Shown: positions 62,912 through 64,000 of the stretch, piece by piece
How the letters are laid out: every line of letters starts with the position of its first letter
Position numbering within the stretch: position 1 is the stretch's first letter
Made by a program: the position numbers and the translations under genes
NCBI RefSeq assembly: GCF_015775515.1
Contig: NZ_CP065383.1
Span: 1,798,001 to 1,862,000 of the forward strand
Reading direction: 5' to 3'
DNA: 64,000 bases
Source: Atribacter laminatus
GTDB lineage: Bacteria; Atribacterota; Atribacteria; Atribacterales; Atribacteraceae
The notes under the pieces: model-generated
What the model was told of the DNA's origin: nothing
What the model saw: the letters and a program-made list of their open reading frames with translations, nothing else
The model's database searches: none

Positions 62912-64000
62912 TTGCCGTTTGAAGTATTTCATTATAAACGTTTAAATGATGTCAAAGAATATCTTGGTCAATTAACTACTCAAGTAATCAATCCGATTAT
63001 TATTGTTCCTTCTTTATCAGATAAAAGTGAATTTCGTGAAATGAGTCCTTTTGAAGAATCCAAAATTTTTCAATGGAACGACTTATATAATGAAATTCAT
63101 ACATTTTTAAAAAACCAGGTGAGTATGCCGCCGAAAAGGAAAGAAGTCGATCAGAGTATAAATTGGTTGTTGATTCATAAACTTTGGAAAGAATTGAATG
63201 AAAAAACTAAAACTATCGAGGTTCCGGAGGGATTACGAAGAATAGAAAGTGTCACTCATATTTTAGAAAGCATCCGTGAACTCCTCCGTGAAGAAGTGAG
63301 TTGGAGCGATTTCAATCGCTTTATGGGTTGTGATGATTGTTTTGATGATTCCCTTTGTAATCAAATCCAGGACCCGACCAGCTGGTTATGTTGGATTTAC
63401 CGGAGATACCTTAAGGAATTTGAACAGTATCAACTCAGTGATAACCTTCAAATACCAGGTTTAACTGCCGATCTGATAAGAAAATCCTGGCAAAATGAAG
63501 AGTTAAAAAAGTGGATTAATAAAAATACTTTTATTTTTATTGGTTTTTTTCAATTCACTCCAGGGCAAAGGCAATTATTGCATAGTTTGAATTCGAACTC
63601 TGGTCAGGTTTACATTATCAAACCTTGGTGTGGAATCCCTCTATTTGATAAAGATTTTTCTGTGCAACCAGACCATTCTAATTATCCCCTACCGATAAAT
63701 AATCCAGTTCCAATTGGTGAAATTGCTGCTGGAGATGCCCGCCATCAGTATGAAACCATTGCACGTGAGTTGGTTTTATGGTCGGCAGAGAAGGGTCAAC
63801 TTTCCCGGTGGGGTCAATTCCCCGGTTGGGATGATATTGTGACGATCATTCCTCCCCAAAGAAGAAAAACTTTTCAAGAAGTTTTGCAGAAATACCAGAT
63901 TCCCTTTCAATTCCTGCAAGGATTTTCAGCCAAGGAATCCCCTTTGTGGGGAATTCTCAAACGATTACGAAGTGCTGGTCAAAATAATTGGCCAGAAGAA
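62912..64000 (+). CDS. AddB/RexB-like helicase-nuclease subunit, N-terminal part (runs off window)
   Basis: 363 codons open to the window end. TTG 62912 is the likely start: AGGAAGG lies 9 nt upstream, and translation begins LPFEVFHYKRLNDVKEYL. Near the end, GEIAAGDARHQYETIARELV, then DDIVTIIPPQRRKTFQEVLQKYQIPFQFL, resembles the AddB/RexB (PD-(D/E)XK nuclease-associated) region where non-catalytic helicase strands meet 'RYDDIAIL'-like text. A Cys-rich GCDDCFDDSLC stretch occurs near residue 145. The catalytic nuclease would lie beyond 64000. Likely role: DNA end resection with an AddA partner. Confidence is moderate. Confidence 0.65.
   Translation, partial: MPFEVFHYKRLNDVKEYLGQLTTQVINPIIIVPSLSDKSEFREMSPFEESKIFQWNDLYNEIHTFLKNQVSMPPKRKEVDQSINWLLIHKLWKELNEKTKTIEVPEGLRRIESVTHILESIRELLREEVSWSDFNRFMGCDDCFDDSLCNQIQDPTSWLCWIYRRYLKEFEQYQLSDNLQIPGLTADLIRKSWQNEELKKWINKNTFIFIGFFQFTPGQRQLLHSLNSNSGQVYIIKPWCGIPLFDKDFSVQPDHSNYPLPINNPVPIGEIAAGDARHQYETIARELVLWSAEKGQLSRWGQFPGWDDIVTIIPPQRRKTFQEVLQKYQIPFQFLQGFSAKESPLWGILKRLRSAGQNNWPEE

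Noticed and set aside
62726-62932. 68-codon minus-strand frame upstream of the AddB-like gene
   Set aside because: It overlaps the promoter region and start of the AddB-like gene; low-complexity AT-derived translation without ribosome site.

Overview
The window is about 64 kb of a low-GC (roughly 40%) bacterial chromosome. It carries many genes for secreted proteins, an osmoprotectant ABC importer, a remnant sugar importer, several small Fe-S proteins, a lactate/malate-type dehydrogenase, a TspO protein and a corrinoid-type URO-D protein. Such a set fits a fermentative, probably anaerobic bacterium. Overall style (low GC, many secreted FAS1/TPR/ankyrin proteins, dense families of short palindromic repeats in most intergenic gaps) suggests a candidate-phylum lineage such as Atribacterota. 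No rRNA or ribosomal protein gene is present to test this, so the assignment is a guess.

Layout. 1-2436: end of an IS21-family element (istB, istA) inserted into a CUT1 sugar permease gene whose 3' part and MalG-type partner follow (2437-3826). 3901-5014: two secreted proteins of unknown function. 5741-8129: a mutagenic-polymerase locus with a self-cleaving S24 repressor divergent from a UmuD-like protein that lacks its catalytic residues and a full UmuC. 8141-10832: osmoprotectant ABC importer. 11145-26983: mainly housekeeping genes (MetH-activation-domain protein, M20 peptidase, S9 peptidase, thioredoxin-like protein, Fe-S protein, FAS1 protein, Tex, MFS, cold-shock protein, exonuclease III, ABC-F, YgiQ). 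A strong candidate for an unannotated structured RNA lies on the minus strand at 16167-16306. 27969-39988: acyl-CoA ligase with an extra C-terminal domain, a divergent LDH/MDH, TspO, URO-D, SDR, then a photolyase / DUF523-DUF1722 / zincin / HD operon, a ferredoxin, tRNA-Glu and a YchF-type GTPase. 40052-41957: a secreted protein and two FAS1 proteins.

42307-59855 is the most unusual part. Two convergent gene sets encode large secreted proteins built from shuffled modules: ankyrin repeats, TPRs, WD40 repeats, a caspase-like peptidase, DUF4919-like domains and a recurring module of about 120-150 residues that appears six times in four proteins. The two sets mirror each other in content and are separated by a repeat-rich spacer, an IS110-family element and a transketolase gene. 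The right end (60501-64000) holds a 56-residue membrane protein, a second S9 peptidase (secreted) and the start of an AddB-like gene that runs off the window.

Most gaps longer than 300 bp are filled by dispersed repeats: a composite element of about 120 bp made of three hairpins (eight copies, both orientations), plus at least three other short families. Annotation rests on reading motifs in translations; no database search was possible.
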